Of a stretch of 64,000 bases of DNA, positions 35,020 to 43,948 are shown piece after piece. The position numbers and the translations under genes were made by a program. Every line of letters begins with the position of its first letter. The first letter of the stretch is position 1. Under the pieces are notes generated by a model, which searched no databases, was not told the DNA's origin, and worked only from the letters and a program-made list of their open reading frames with translations. Where the stretch lies: positions 1-64,000 of the forward strand of contig CAYJFQ010000006.1 in assembly GCA_964369955.1 (NCBI GenBank). The letters are read 5' to 3'. This stretch comes from CAYJFQ01 sp964369955. GTDB lineage: Bacteria; Bacillota_I; Bacilli_A; Erysipelotrichales; Erysipelotrichaceae.

Positions 35020-35883
35020 CTAATTCTCGCTTTCTATTTTGTCAAATCGCTTTCTTCTTCTTGTTGAAGTAATCATCATTTCTTTGATTAGTTCAGCGTT
35101 ATCCTTGGTTAGATAATCTTCCATTCTAATTAGTTGTGTTTTAAAATTACTAATTTGTGTAAGAAGATCTTCCTTGTTTAATAAGAATAATTCTGTCCAC
35201 ATTTCCTCATTTAATGAGGCAATTCTTGTCAAATCTCTAAATGAATCTCCCGTATAATCTTCCATATTTGGTTGATCGATGGAATTCATTAAACTAATTG
35301 CTATGACATGTGTTAATTGTGAGAGAAAGGCTATCATCTTATCATGTTTATCTGGTGTGATAACTGAGATAGTCTTAAAGCCTAAGATTCTTCCTAATTG
35401 TTTACAAACACTAATCGCATGTTGGCTATTTTCTTCTGTTGGAACTACTAAGTAGTTAGCTCCTTTAAATATATTATGGTCACTATAAGTGATTCCTGAA
35501 TACTCTCTACCAGCCATAGGGTGGGCAGAAATAAATTCAACACCTTCTGGTAGACTGCTATTTATTTCTTGAAGGATGGCTTTTTTAATGCCACTGACAT
35601 CAGTAACGATAGTATTAGGGGTAATAAGGTGCCCATTTTCTTTAATCCATTTAACTAATGTTGTTGGGTATAAACCAAAGATTATTAAATCAGCTTCTTC
35701 GATTAATTGCTTATCAACTTCACTACTTCCTTTTTGAATAAAATTGTTCTCAAGGGCATAGTCTATTGCTTTGTGGTCATTATCGATGGCATTGACTAGA
35801 TATTGTTTTTTTGTTAATGCTTGTGCGTAACTACCTCCTAACAGCCCCAGACCTACAATTAAGATATTAGTTTCAATTTTCAT
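35020..35883 (-). CDS. tyrA: Prephenate dehydrogenase
   Basis: 287 residues. The NAD-binding VGLGLLGGSYAQAL, VTDVSGIKKAIL and catalytic-His ISAHPMAGREYSG are clear. It makes 4-hydroxyphenylpyruvate for tyrosine. There is no chorismate mutase or C-terminal ACT domain. It overlaps aroA by 11 nt. Sixth step-branch gene in the minus-strand aromatic operon. Confidence 0.95.
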   Translation of the reverse strand: MKIETNILIVGLGLLGGSYAQALTKKQYLVNAIDNDHKAIDYALENNFIQKGSSEVDKQLIEEADLIIFGLYPTTLVKWIKENGHLITPNTIVTDVSGIKKAILQEINSSLPEGVEFISAHPMAGREYSGITYSDHNIFKGANYLVVPTEENSQHAISVCKQLGRILGFKTISVITPDKHDKMIAFLSQLTHVIAISLMNSIDQPNMEDYTGDSFRDLTRIASLNEEMWTELFLLNKEDLLTQISNFKTQLIRMEDYLTKDNAELIKEMMITSTRRRKRFDKIESEN

Positions 35884-37078
35884 TTGTGACCTTCAATCCA
35901 AGGGTTTCCATTAATTCAAAGAAGTTAGGAAAACTTTTGTTTACTGCTTGAATATTACTAATAATACCACCTGTCAAACTAAGCAAGATACTAAGACTCA
36001 TTACCAAGCGATGATCATTGTGAGTATTAATTATTTCTTGTGGTTTTTTTATTTTTGTTTGGTGAACAATTATTTTATTCTCAAAGATTTCCACTTTGAC
36101 TCCAAACTTAATCAACTCTTCAGCCATACAAGCACCACGATCACTCTCTTTAATCTTTAAACGCTGAGTATTGATAAATGTAGCCCCGTTATTAACAGCT
36201 GCTACAACAAATAATATTGGCCCTAAATCAGGGCAATCAGCTAAATCCAAGATTGGATGACCACTAGCTAGTAAAGGAAAATAATCTAAATAAACTTTAT
36301 CACCCTGTAAAGAATCATTAGTCAACCCATCAACAACAACATCACCACCCAGATAATTAATCGCCTCGAAGAAAGCCCCGTTAGAATAATCTTTCTCCAC
36401 AACTAACTCTCTTGAGGAATAAATCTGATTACCCTTAACTATTAAGTTATCACCATCCCAATCAATCTTTACCCCAAAATCAGCTAAAGATTTAATCGTT
36501 AAGTTGATGTAAGATCTACTTTCAACTTTTGTAGTAAAACTAATAACACTATCCCCATCCAAAATCGGTAGAACAAAAAGTAGACCACTAATAAACTGAC
36601 TACTAACATCACCTTTTAATGAGTATTTACCACTAGCAAGTTTACCCTTAACAGTTAATTCATTATCTGTTTGTTTAAATTCAAAGTTATGAGTTTTAGC
36701 CAAATCTTGATAGATATCCATCGGTCTCTCTAATAAACGCTTAGCTCCAGTTAACTTATACTTTTGATTGTTTAATAAACAAAGAGGAACTAAGAATCTA
36801 ATTGTACTTCCACTCTCATGACAATCTAGAGCTAAACTGCTTAAAGGATTATCCCTAAACCCTCTAACTTTTAACATATCACCATCTTTAGTAAAAGTGG
36901 CCCCAAGCTTCTCTAAACAATTAATAGTAGCTAAGATATCCATCGACTCTTGAATTCCAATCAAACCACTTTCACCATCAGAAAGGGCAGCGCAAATCAA
37001 GGCTCTATGAGCCATACTCTTGCTAGTAGGAGCGCTAACTTTACCAGCAAGTTTACTTATCGCAATTGAGATATCCAT
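35873..37078 (-). CDS. aroA: 3-phosphoshikimate 1-carboxyvinyltransferase (EPSP synthase)
   Basis: 401 residues, slightly shorter than E. coli AroA. VSAPTSKSMAHRALICAAL, CHESGSTIRFLVPL (phosphoenolpyruvate loop), DVSSQFISGLLF, RLKIKESDRGACMAEEL and INTHNDHRLVMSLSI are present. It adds enolpyruvate to shikimate 3-phosphate. Overlaps aroQ by one base. Confidence 0.96.
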   Translation of the reverse strand: MDISIAISKLAGKVSAPTSKSMAHRALICAALSDGESGLIGIQESMDILATINCLEKLGATFTKDGDMLKVRGFRDNPLSSLALDCHESGSTIRFLVPLCLLNNQKYKLTGAKRLLERPMDIYQDLAKTHNFEFKQTDNELTVKGKLASGKYSLKGDVSSQFISGLLFVLPILDGDSVISFTTKVESRSYINLTIKSLADFGVKIDWDGDNLIVKGNQIYSSRELVVEKDYSNGAFFEAINYLGGDVVVDGLTNDSLQGDKVYLDYFPLLASGHPILDLADCPDLGPILFVVAAVNNGATFINTQRLKIKESDRGACMAEELIKFGVKVEIFENKIIVHQTKIKKPQEIINTHNDHRLVMSLSILLSLTGGIISNIQAVNKSFPNFFELMETLGLKVTNEN

Positions 37079-37518
37079 TAATTATCACCTAAGTAATCAA
37101 CTAGTTTATCTAAAGCAATTACATAACCTTGTAACCCTTGCCCAACAACTGAACAAAGACAAGCATCTTTAATATAGTTAATCTTTCTAAACTCTTCACG
37201 ATTATTAACATCACTAATATGAACTTCAATAGTCGGTAAGTTAACAGCTTTTAAAGCATCATAAATTGCAACACTTGTATGAGTATAAGCAGCTGGGTTA
37301 ATAATTAGACCATCATACTTTTCAAAATAGGCCTCTTGTATTTTATCGACAAGTGCTCCTTCATGATTAGACTGATAAAACTCAACTTTTACATTCTTGA
37401 ATACACTATGTTCATTAATAATTTTTAAAAGGGTTGAGTAATTGCTGTTACCATAGACTTCAACTTCTCTAATTCCTAACATATTCAAGTTAGGACCATT
37501 AATCACTAATATTTTCAT
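37078..37518 (-). CDS. aroQ: 3-dehydroquinate dehydratase, type II
   Basis: 146 residues. VINGPNLNMLGIRE, the flexible loop with the catalytic Tyr (VEVYGNSNYSTL), INPAAYTHTSVAIYDAL and EVHISDVNNREEFR are all present. Converts 3-dehydroquinate to 3-dehydroshikimate; the type II dodecameric enzyme. Overlaps the aroEK fusion by 4 nt. Confidence 0.96.
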   Translation of the reverse strand: MKILVINGPNLNMLGIREVEVYGNSNYSTLLKIINEHSVFKNVKVEFYQSNHEGALVDKIQEAYFEKYDGLIINPAAYTHTSVAIYDALKAVNLPTIEVHISDVNNREEFRKINYIKDACLCSVVGQGLQGYVIALDKLVDYLGDN

Positions 37519-38741
37519 TTATAATCACGCTTAATTTCACTAACAATCGCTCTTGTAGTTTTATCTCCATCAATAATTTTGTCAGCTGAATTCTTATATA
37601 ATGGCAATCTTTCATTAAACCTTTCTTTCAACATTTGAACATTAGCAGTTAACGGGCGATCAAAAGCAGCTACTAAGTTCTCAAGACTACGATCAATAAA
37701 ATAGAGACGCCCATTTCTTTTTAGAGCTGCTACATTAGAAGGATCAATAATAGTCCCGCCGCCTGTCGCAATAACTGCACCAGTAATTGCCGAAAGACGT
37801 TCAATAGTCGTAGCCTCAATTTTTCTAAACTCAACTTCACCAAAATAAACAATTATATCGGCAGGAGTCATTCCTTTTTCTTTCATTACTTCATCATCTA
37901 AATCAAAGAAAGGGCGCTTTAGTTTTTCAGCCAATGCCTTCCCAATCGTTGTCTTACCAGAAGTCGGCATACCAACTAAAATGATACTTTCTTTCTCTTT
38001 CATCATCTCATCATAAACTCTTTCGATTTCTTGATGACTAACTTTAATGTCCATAAATTGCTCTAAGGCATAAGCTGCTTGAGCTACTAACATGTATAAA
38101 CCACCAATTGATTTAATTCCTATATTTTGAGCTTCAACAACAATATTGGTTCTTAATGGATTGTAGATTACATCAACCAAAGCTTCTAAACCTCTAAATC
38201 TATTAATATTGATAGGTCTTGTATAATGATTAGGATACATTCCACAAGGTGTTGTATTGATGATAATGTCAACATCTTTGTGAGTGGTTAATAAGTCTAA
38301 ATAACTAGGATCTTTTGAACGAGAGATAATTAAAGTCTCTTCTGCATGCAATTGTTTTGTAACGGCTTTTGCCGTTTTACTTGTTCCACCGCTTCCTAAG
38401 ATTGCGACTTTCTTTCCAGCGACTGAAACATTATTCTTTTCAAGTAAAGCTTTTAATCCCAAATGGTCAGTATTATATCCATATAATTTACCATCACGAT
38501 TAACAATAGTATTAACTGCTCCAATCTCTTCAGCCATTGGATCAACAACATCTAAGTACTGCATTACCGTTTGTTTGTAAGGGATTGTAACATTTATACC
38601 TAGGAAATTTCGTTTAGTAAGAAAAGCTTCTAATTTTTCAGGTTTAACTTCGTGTAGTTTATAATCAATATTTGTAAACTTTCCCAAAATTTCTTTTGAA
38701 TAACTATGTTCTAATTTCCTTCCTATTAATCCATATTTCAT
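37515..38741 (-). CDS. Bifunctional shikimate dehydrogenase / shikimate kinase
   Basis: 408 residues in two enzymes. Residues 1 to about 245 are AroE: YGLIGRKLEHSYSKEI, NVTIPYKQTVMQYLD, GYNTDHLGL, NADP loop AILGSGGTSKTAKAV and GLYMLVAQAAYALE. Residues from about 248 are AroK: GMPTSGKTTIGKALAEKL (P-loop), FDLDDEVMKEKG and ATGGGTI. It would carry out two consecutive steps, reduction of 3-dehydroshikimate and phosphorylation of shikimate. Usual separate lengths are about 270 and 170. Overlaps aroC by 4 nt. Confidence 0.95.
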   Translation of the reverse strand: MKYGLIGRKLEHSYSKEILGKFTNIDYKLHEVKPEKLEAFLTKRNFLGINVTIPYKQTVMQYLDVVDPMAEEIGAVNTIVNRDGKLYGYNTDHLGLKALLEKNNVSVAGKKVAILGSGGTSKTAKAVTKQLHAEETLIISRSKDPSYLDLLTTHKDVDIIINTTPCGMYPNHYTRPININRFRGLEALVDVIYNPLRTNIVVEAQNIGIKSIGGLYMLVAQAAYALEQFMDIKVSHQEIERVYDEMMKEKESIILVGMPTSGKTTIGKALAEKLKRPFFDLDDEVMKEKGMTPADIIVYFGEVEFRKIEATTIERLSAITGAVIATGGGTIIDPSNVAALKRNGRLYFIDRSLENLVAAFDRPLTANVQMLKERFNERLPLYKNSADKIIDGDKTTRAIVSEIKRDYK

Positions 38742-39844
38742 TTTCCTGCCTCCATTAAATAATCATTGCCATACTTTGTAATTAATAAATCCGCCAAAAC
38801 AATGGCAATAATACTATCAAGGACAATTCTTCCGCGATGAGCAATGCAAGGATCATGCCTTCCTACTAATTGATGAGTAACATTTGTCATCTCTAAGTAG
38901 TTGATTGTATCTTGACACTTGAATATTGAAGGAGTTGGCTTCATTGCTGTATTAATAATAATAGGCATTCCGTTACTAATTCCACCATTTATTCCACCAC
39001 TATTATTAGTAGTTGTTATCACTTTACCATCGATTAAGCGTATTTGATCATTAGCTTGACTACCCTTAATAAGCGCAATCTCAAAACCTGCCCCAAACTC
39101 AACTCCTTTAACACCAGGGATACTAAAGATAGCACCAGCTAACATCCCCTCTAAAGTTCCAAACCAAGGCTCGCCAACACCGGCAGGTAAACCATAAACA
39201 ACAGATTCTAAAGTACCACCTACACTGTCTCCTTGTTCTCTAGCATAAAGAATAACTTCTTGATATAGTTCGCTAATTTTTGGATCTAAAACTGGAAATT
39301 CTTGGACACTTAAGGCTTTAATATCTTCCAAGTAATCACCAAACTCACGATCATAGATCCCGCCACAACTTTTAAGATGAGTACCAATCATTATATTTTT
39401 AGTTTTTAAAGCACTAATTAAGATTGCTCCAGCTGCCACTAAAGCAGCAGTAACTCTTCCACTAAAATGACCGCCACCACGATAATCTTGGAAACCGTGG
39501 TACTTAACATTAGCCGTATAATCCGAATGACTAGGACGAGCAATTCCGCTAGATTTACTATAGTCACTGGAATTTTGTTTATTATTGTCGATTGTAATTG
39601 TTATTGGAGTACCTGTTGAAAATCCATTAAATACACCACTATGAATTACAAAATTATCTTCTTCAACTCTGCTTGTTGATAGTTTATTGCTAGGCCTTCT
39701 TAAGTTAAGTTGGTGTCTTATAAAATCTAAGTCAATTTTAACTCCACTAGAAATTCCATCAATAACTACACCCACAGAAGTTCCATGACTCTCACCAAAT
39801 AAAGTAACTATTAAATTATTACCAATTGTATTTCTATTCATCAC
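38738..39844 (-). CDS. aroC: Chorismate synthase
   Basis: 368 residues. TLFGESHGTSVGVVIDG, RRPSNKLSTSRVEEDN, ARPSHSDYTANVKYHG, GGGHFSGRVTAA and GRHDPCIAHRG are the family signatures. It needs reduced FMN to form chorismate. The two starting Met codons leave a one-residue uncertainty. Overlaps aroB by 11 nt. Confidence 0.96.
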   Translation of the reverse strand: MMNRNTIGNNLIVTLFGESHGTSVGVVIDGISSGVKIDLDFIRHQLNLRRPSNKLSTSRVEEDNFVIHSGVFNGFSTGTPITITIDNNKQNSSDYSKSSGIARPSHSDYTANVKYHGFQDYRGGGHFSGRVTAALVAAGAILISALKTKNIMIGTHLKSCGGIYDREFGDYLEDIKALSVQEFPVLDPKISELYQEVILYAREQGDSVGGTLESVVYGLPAGVGEPWFGTLEGMLAGAIFSIPGVKGVEFGAGFEIALIKGSQANDQIRLIDGKVITTTNNSGGINGGISNGMPIIINTAMKPTPSIFKCQDTINYLEMTNVTHQLVGRHDPCIAHRGRIVLDSIIAIVLADLLITKYGNDYLMEAGK

Positions 39845-40841
39845 TAACTCCTTTAATTAACTCTTCTAATTCAGTTAACTTAATTTTAATAAAATCATAC
39901 TTACCAAGTTCAGACACTTTGACAATAGTGATAGAATCACCACTAGCTTTTTTATCATGTGTAGCCGCTTGATAGATAGTTTGATAATCAAAATCTTTAT
40001 AACTAGTTGGGATTCCTAATCTTTGAAGGATCTTAATTAAACGTGGTTTTAATGAAGTATTAATCATTGGAATCATCCCTAATCCTACACACTCACCATG
40101 GTATAACTTACCAAGATTAGTGCTTTCAATTCCGTGTCCAATCGTATGCCCGAAGTTTAAAACTTTACGAACATTTTGTTCCTTCTCATCAACTACAACA
40201 ATATCTCTTTTAATTTTAATAGATTCAATAATAATCTTTTGAATATCTAAATGTAATTTCTCAAACTCTTCAAATAACAAACTATCACAAGTGGTGGCCA
40301 TCTTTAAGCCTTCCACTAAACCATTATTAATCTGCCTTTTATCTAAAGTATTTAAAACCATAAAATCTATTAAAACACCCTTAGGTTGATAGAAAGCTCC
40401 AACTATATTCTTGTAAGATTGATAATCAATGGCTGTTTTTCCACCAATTGAAGAATCAATTTGAGACAAAACAGTAGTAGGAACATTATAGAAATCAATT
40501 CCACGCATATAAGTAGCACTCACAAAACCAGCTAAATCTCCAACAACTCCACCGCCAACTGCCACAACACAATCACTCCTTGTGAAGTTACTTTCAATTA
40601 ACTTTTCAATAATTAATTGATAAGTCTCAATATTTTTATTCTCTTCACCTTCATCAATAGTCACAATTATAGAGTTCAATGATTTATCCTTAACCATTTG
40701 ACTATATATAGCAGGTACACCAGTGTCAGTAACAATACACACTTTACGCTGTAAATTAAAATAATGATCAATATTTTTAAGAATATTTTCCCCAAGATGA
40801 ATAGGGTAACTGTTCTCTGTTAGATTTACTTCAATCTTCAT
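39834..40841 (-). CDS. aroB: 3-dehydroquinate synthase
   Basis: 335 residues from ATG 40841, with AAGTGG upstream; longer frames start inside pheA. VAVGGGVVGDLAGFVSATYMRGI, PTTVLSQIDSSIGGKTAID and VLNFGHTIGHGIE (zinc-binding His) are intact. Uses NAD+ to cyclise DAHP. Follows pheA with a 1-nt gap. Confidence 0.96.
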   Translation of the reverse strand: MKIEVNLTENSYPIHLGENILKNIDHYFNLQRKVCIVTDTGVPAIYSQMVKDKSLNSIIVTIDEGEENKNIETYQLIIEKLIESNFTRSDCVVAVGGGVVGDLAGFVSATYMRGIDFYNVPTTVLSQIDSSIGGKTAIDYQSYKNIVGAFYQPKGVLIDFMVLNTLDKRQINNGLVEGLKMATTCDSLLFEEFEKLHLDIQKIIIESIKIKRDIVVVDEKEQNVRKVLNFGHTIGHGIESTNLGKLYHGECVGLGMIPMINTSLKPRLIKILQRLGIPTSYKDFDYQTIYQAATHDKKASGDSITIVKVSELGKYDFIKIKLTELEELIKGVSDE

Positions 40842-40842
40842 A

Positions 40843-41946
40843 TTATTCACCACTTTCCAAAATCGGTTTATTAATATACGAACCAATCACCTTTACACTT
40901 AAACACTCTTTATCAAGTTCTTTTAACATCTTAGCGCCTTTTTTACCATTGATGTTACCAATGCCTTCGATAATAAAATAATATTCCCAATTATTATCTT
41001 TTGTAGGGCGACTTTTTAAGGCTTGAAGATTAAAACCGTTATTCCCAATAATTGAAACAGCTTTACTTAATGAGCCAGCTTTATTTTTGACGATAAAGAA
41101 CATAAAAAAACGATCATCATTTTTATTAAGTTGGTTACTAGTTCTAGAGAAGACTGCAAATCTTGTAGTGTTAGTACTACTTTGATTTATGTTTCTTTCT
41201 AACACTTCTAAATTATAAAGCTTCGCAGTTTCACTACTAGCGATTACCGCGGCATCTTTAGCTAGACTTTCAGACAATTGTTTACCTGCAACTGCAGTGT
41301 TGATTGCTTCTATTTCTTGCCAATCTTTATCTTTTAAATAATCACGACATTGAGCTAAAGCTTGAGGATGGCTAATTACTTTTTTTAGATTTTTGTAGCT
41401 TACACCCTTATTAACTAGTAGACAATGGTTAATTGAGAAGCTATAGATGCCATTAATAAATAATGAACCCTCAAAAGCTAAATCAATTACATTAGTCACA
41501 TCGCCATTAGTACTATTTTCAATTGGCAAGACAACACAATCACAATCTCCATCCACAACACTTTGATAAGCACTGTGAAAGTTAGGGTAATTTAAATGTT
41601 GGCCATCTGGAAATATTCTACTACTTGCGATTTGTGCAAATGAACCTTCGACCCCAGAATAGCTAATTTTCATACCCTCTAAAATATGGTGTTGGTAGCT
41701 TTTTGAAAGCTCCATCTTATTTTTTAAGAAGTTTACATAATAACTTCTAAGTGTGACATCGTCGATATATTGAGAGTTTCTTTCAATAATCTCTAATTCC
41801 CTTTGACTATCAAAAACTGGTATTCCATTTTCTTGTTTATATTGAGCTACATTTCTAACTTCCTTCATGCGAGCTACAAATAAATCAGCCATTTCTTTGT
41901 CGATATTATTAATATTTATTCTTGAGTTTTCTAATTTGTTTTTCAT
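40843..41946 (-). CDS. pheA: Bifunctional chorismate mutase / prephenate dehydratase
   Basis: 367 residues. An AroQ-type chorismate mutase helix bundle (1 to about 85, ININNIDKEMADLF and AQYKQENGIPVFD), a prephenate dehydratase domain (about 95-270, SGVEGSFAQIASSRIFP, and STNTTRFAVFS with the catalytic Thr), and a C-terminal ACT domain (about 280-360, NKAGSLSKAVSIIGNNGFN then KSRP, the Phe-binding site). First gene of the operon. The longer frame starts inside the upstream terminator; AAGGGG just before ATG 41946 and the family N-terminus fix the start. Confidence 0.95.
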   Translation of the reverse strand: MKNKLENSRININNIDKEMADLFVARMKEVRNVAQYKQENGIPVFDSQRELEIIERNSQYIDDVTLRSYYVNFLKNKMELSKSYQHHILEGMKISYSGVEGSFAQIASSRIFPDGQHLNYPNFHSAYQSVVDGDCDCVVLPIENSTNGDVTNVIDLAFEGSLFINGIYSFSINHCLLVNKGVSYKNLKKVISHPQALAQCRDYLKDKDWQEIEAINTAVAGKQLSESLAKDAAVIASSETAKLYNLEVLERNINQSSTNTTRFAVFSRTSNQLNKNDDRFFMFFIVKNKAGSLSKAVSIIGNNGFNLQALKSRPTKDNNWEYYFIIEGIGNINGKKGAKMLKELDKECLSVKVIGSYINKPILESGE

Positions 41947-41962
41947 TTCATACCCCTTATTT

Positions 41963-42008
41963 AAAAAAATAAAGCCTGTTATCAAAATAGTCATCGATAA
42001 CAGGCTTT
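41963..42008 (-). terminator. Attenuator terminator in the aromatic operon leader
   Basis: Perfect 13-bp stem AAAGCCTGTTATC/GATAACAGGCTTT on the minus strand, 12-nt loop, then ATTTTTTT. It lies between the leader peptide and pheA, so read-through decides operon expression. GGGCTT inside the leader peptide can pair with its 5' arm AAGCCT. Confidence 0.9.
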
Positions 42009-42064
42009 CATCACATTATTTACAAGATATTACATACACACAGCAGCCATTATAACTGTTGGGT

Positions 42065-42136
42065 TTAGACAATCTTCTTACAAATATTAAGTAAGCCCAT
42101 ATCACAGTAATAATAGAATTTTTCTAGGTTGTTCAT
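42065..42136 (-). CDS. Aromatic-operon leader peptide (Phe-Tyr-Tyr-Tyr)
   Basis: A 23-codon frame starting ATG AAC AAC CTA, with a Shine-Dalgarno AAGGA 8-9 nt upstream, carrying consecutive TTC TAT TAT TAC codons (FYYY, residues 7-10) and ending in TAA. It lies between a consensus promoter and a strong terminator before pheA. Four consecutive codons for the two end products of the operon, and no Trp codon, match the logic of ribosome-mediated attenuation: stalling when Phe or Tyr is scarce would change leader folding. T-box motifs are absent. A real peptide product is inferred. Confidence 0.8.
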   Translation of the reverse strand: MNNLEKFYYYCDMGLLNICKKIV

Positions 42137-42168
42137 ATAAGCTTTCCTTCCATTTTTTAAACATTGAT

Positions 42169-42197
42169 ATTATACATTTTAGTAACCCAATAGTCAA
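42169..42197 (-). promoter_or_regulatory. Aromatic operon promoter
   Basis: TTGACT, 17-bp spacer, TATAAT on the minus strand; about 33 nt ahead of the leader-peptide ATG. Confidence 0.85.
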
Positions 42198-42237
42198 TAA
42201 ACTAAAAATAAGTTAAAATAAAAAAAAGTAGGTGCTT

Positions 42238-43191
42238 ATGAAGGAAAAAATATTCAACAGAAAAGGATTAATATTTAAATCATTAATAGGGTTAATGATT
42301 ATCATTATCCTTTTTAATCCTCAATGGATTCCATTTTTAAATGATGAAGTTGTTAAAGATATACAAATAGCTTTAAAAAAGAATTTCTCAATCTTAAGAG
42401 GCAGTGATCAATCACTTAGCGCCGCACTTCCAATGGCTTTCTCATTATTGTCAATGGTTATTGGAGTGATGATTGCGACATGGTTTGTTAAATACCTGAT
42501 CAGTAAGATTAAAGTTAAAGATAAACATAGTCTAACTATCGTTGTATTAATTGATAGTTTTGTTCGTTATGTATCAGTTATTATTATCGGAGTATGGGGC
42601 TTAACCATTTTAGGTGTTAACATCATAGGAATATTTGCGAGTTTAGGAATCATGGGGCTAGTAATTGGTTTTGGAGCTCAAAGTTTAATCCAGGATATTA
42701 TTACAGGTATCTTTATTATTTTAGAGGGTCAATATGTAATTGATGATATTATTGAGATTGATAATTTTAGAGGAGTTGTTAAAAAAATTGGAGTCAGAAC
42801 TACAACTTTTGAGGACGCTTCTGGAAATTTAAAGATTATAAATAATTCAGATATTCGCAACTTAATAAATCGTTCAAAAGACGAATCTTTAGTTTATTGT
42901 GCAGTAGGGGTTAGTTATGAAGATGATTTCTTAGTTATTGAAAAGAAAATCCAAGAGAAGGTATTACCTTATATTATTAAGGAGGGACTTGTTTATGGTA
43001 TTAAGAATATTGAATACCAAGGAGTGGACTCATTAGGCGATAGTTCAATCAATTTGAAGTTTACAGGCTTTGTCAAAGAGTCAAATTACTTTGTTGGTTA
43101 TCGTCAACTAAATCGTTTAATTTTAATAGCTTTCAGTGAAAATAAGATCTCAATTCCATATCCACAATTAGATGTCCACAGTAAAGATTAG
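42238..43191 (+). CDS. Small-conductance mechanosensitive channel, MscS family
   Basis: About 317 residues from ATG 42238 (GTG 42232 is possible). Three N-terminal helices with the pore helix GIFASLGIMGLVIGFGAQSLIQDIITGIFIILEG-like pattern (Ala/Gly packing, GAQSLIQD), a beta domain (VIDDIIEIDNFRGVVKKIGVRTT) and a C-terminal alpha/beta domain. It opens under membrane tension to release solutes in osmotic downshock. Divergent from the aromatic operon. Confidence 0.93.
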   Translation: MKEKIFNRKGLIFKSLIGLMIIIILFNPQWIPFLNDEVVKDIQIALKKNFSILRGSDQSLSAALPMAFSLLSMVIGVMIATWFVKYLISKIKVKDKHSLTIVVLIDSFVRYVSVIIIGVWGLTILGVNIIGIFASLGIMGLVIGFGAQSLIQDIITGIFIILEGQYVIDDIIEIDNFRGVVKKIGVRTTTFEDASGNLKIINNSDIRNLINRSKDESLVYCAVGVSYEDDFLVIEKKIQEKVLPYIIKEGLVYGIKNIEYQGVDSLGDSSINLKFTGFVKESNYFVGYRQLNRLILIAFSENKISIPYPQLDVHSKD

Positions 43192-43216
43192 TATGAATAA
43201 ACAGTAATAATAACTA

Positions 43217-43624
43217 CAAGCTGGCTTAATGATTTTAGCGCTGAATGATGCGTTAATGGGATTAAGTAGAACTTTAATCGAGCTAACCTTTGCCTTGGAA
43301 AATAATTTACCAGTAGTGTTTATTGGTTTTATTTCTTCATTATGACGATCTCGAGTGAGCATCTTTCTGGAAACTTAATGATAAAGGTAATGTTTTGAAG
43401 TCAGTAGTGTAGATATGATAATGTATTTAGTGACGCTTAGTTATAGTTAGCAACAGCTATCTTTTTGTTTTTAGGTTAATATTAATAATGGTTATTATCA
43501 TTATTTTATTATTACCTATAATATATCTTTAGTTTTAAATCTTGATTTTAAAAGTCGGTTCAAAGAAATTACCGCAACTAGTTTAGGTGTTGTGGATTTA
43601 ACTCTTGTGATTGGTTATTGTTAA
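43217..43624 (+). pseudogene. Decayed VIT1/CCC1-family metal transporter gene
   Basis: A 41-codon stretch from about 43220 reads AGLMILALNDALMGLSRTLI then ELTFALENNLPVVFIGF and stops at TGA 43343. This is the ALNDALVGLTGAL-type start of helix 1 of VIT1/CCC1 proteins. After frame changes and stops, membrane-like text continues and the end, FKSRFKEITATSLGVVDL, matches the family C-terminus (LSLGVAALSFLIG type), ending at 43622. At least three stops and frame changes show it is dead. Such proteins move Fe2+ or Mn2+ out of the cytoplasm. Confidence 0.7.
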
Positions 43625-43739
43625 GGTGTAAAAATATAGCTATTTACTATTAATTGATTTGGTTTTTAAAAAATAATTAAAATACTATCTATTTTAAGGA
43701 AAAAAGATTACACTATGCTTAACAAAGGAGATAATCATT

Positions 43740-43862
43740 ATGAGCTATGTATGCAAAGTATGTGGATACGTCTATGATGGGAGTGTGCCGTTTGAGTCAT
43801 TACCAGATGATTGGGTTTGTCCATTGTGCGGTGTAGGGAAAGAAGATTTTATTAAGGAGTAA
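43740..43862 (+). CDS. Short rubredoxin
   Basis: 40 residues: VCKVCGYVYDG near the N-terminus and WVCPLCGVGKEDF near the C-terminus give the four iron-binding Cys. The stretch between the two knuckles is about 12 residues shorter than in ordinary 52-54 residue rubredoxins, like the rubredoxin modules of rubrerythrins. A one-electron carrier, probably for peroxide or superoxide reduction. AAAGGAG 8 nt upstream; own terminator. Too short to be called by length-filtered gene finding. Confidence 0.9.
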   Translation: MSYVCKVCGYVYDGSVPFESLPDDWVCPLCGVGKEDFIKE

Positions 43863-43869
43863 AAATAGG

Positions 43870-43896
43870 GGATAACTTTTAAGAGTTATCCTTTTG
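43870..43896 (+). terminator. Terminator of the rubredoxin gene
   Basis: GGATAACT/AGTTATCC stem, 6-nt loop, TTTT. Confidence 0.8.
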
Positions 43897-43948
43897 TATC
43901 TTATTTAAAAAATGTTAAAATATTAACGGAAAGTGGTGATGATTTATA

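Noticed and set aside
35948..36160. Plus-strand frame inside aroA
   Set aside because: Antisense shadow of the EPSP synthase gene; no start signals.
41947..41994. Longer N-terminus for pheA starting at 41994
   Set aside because: The extra 16 codons are encoded by the terminator loop and stem; AAGGGG and family alignment place the start at 41946.
41947..42160. T-box riboswitch before pheA
   Set aside because: No T-box core (AGGGTGGNACCGCG-like) or specifier loop is visible. The FYYY leader peptide explains the terminator better.
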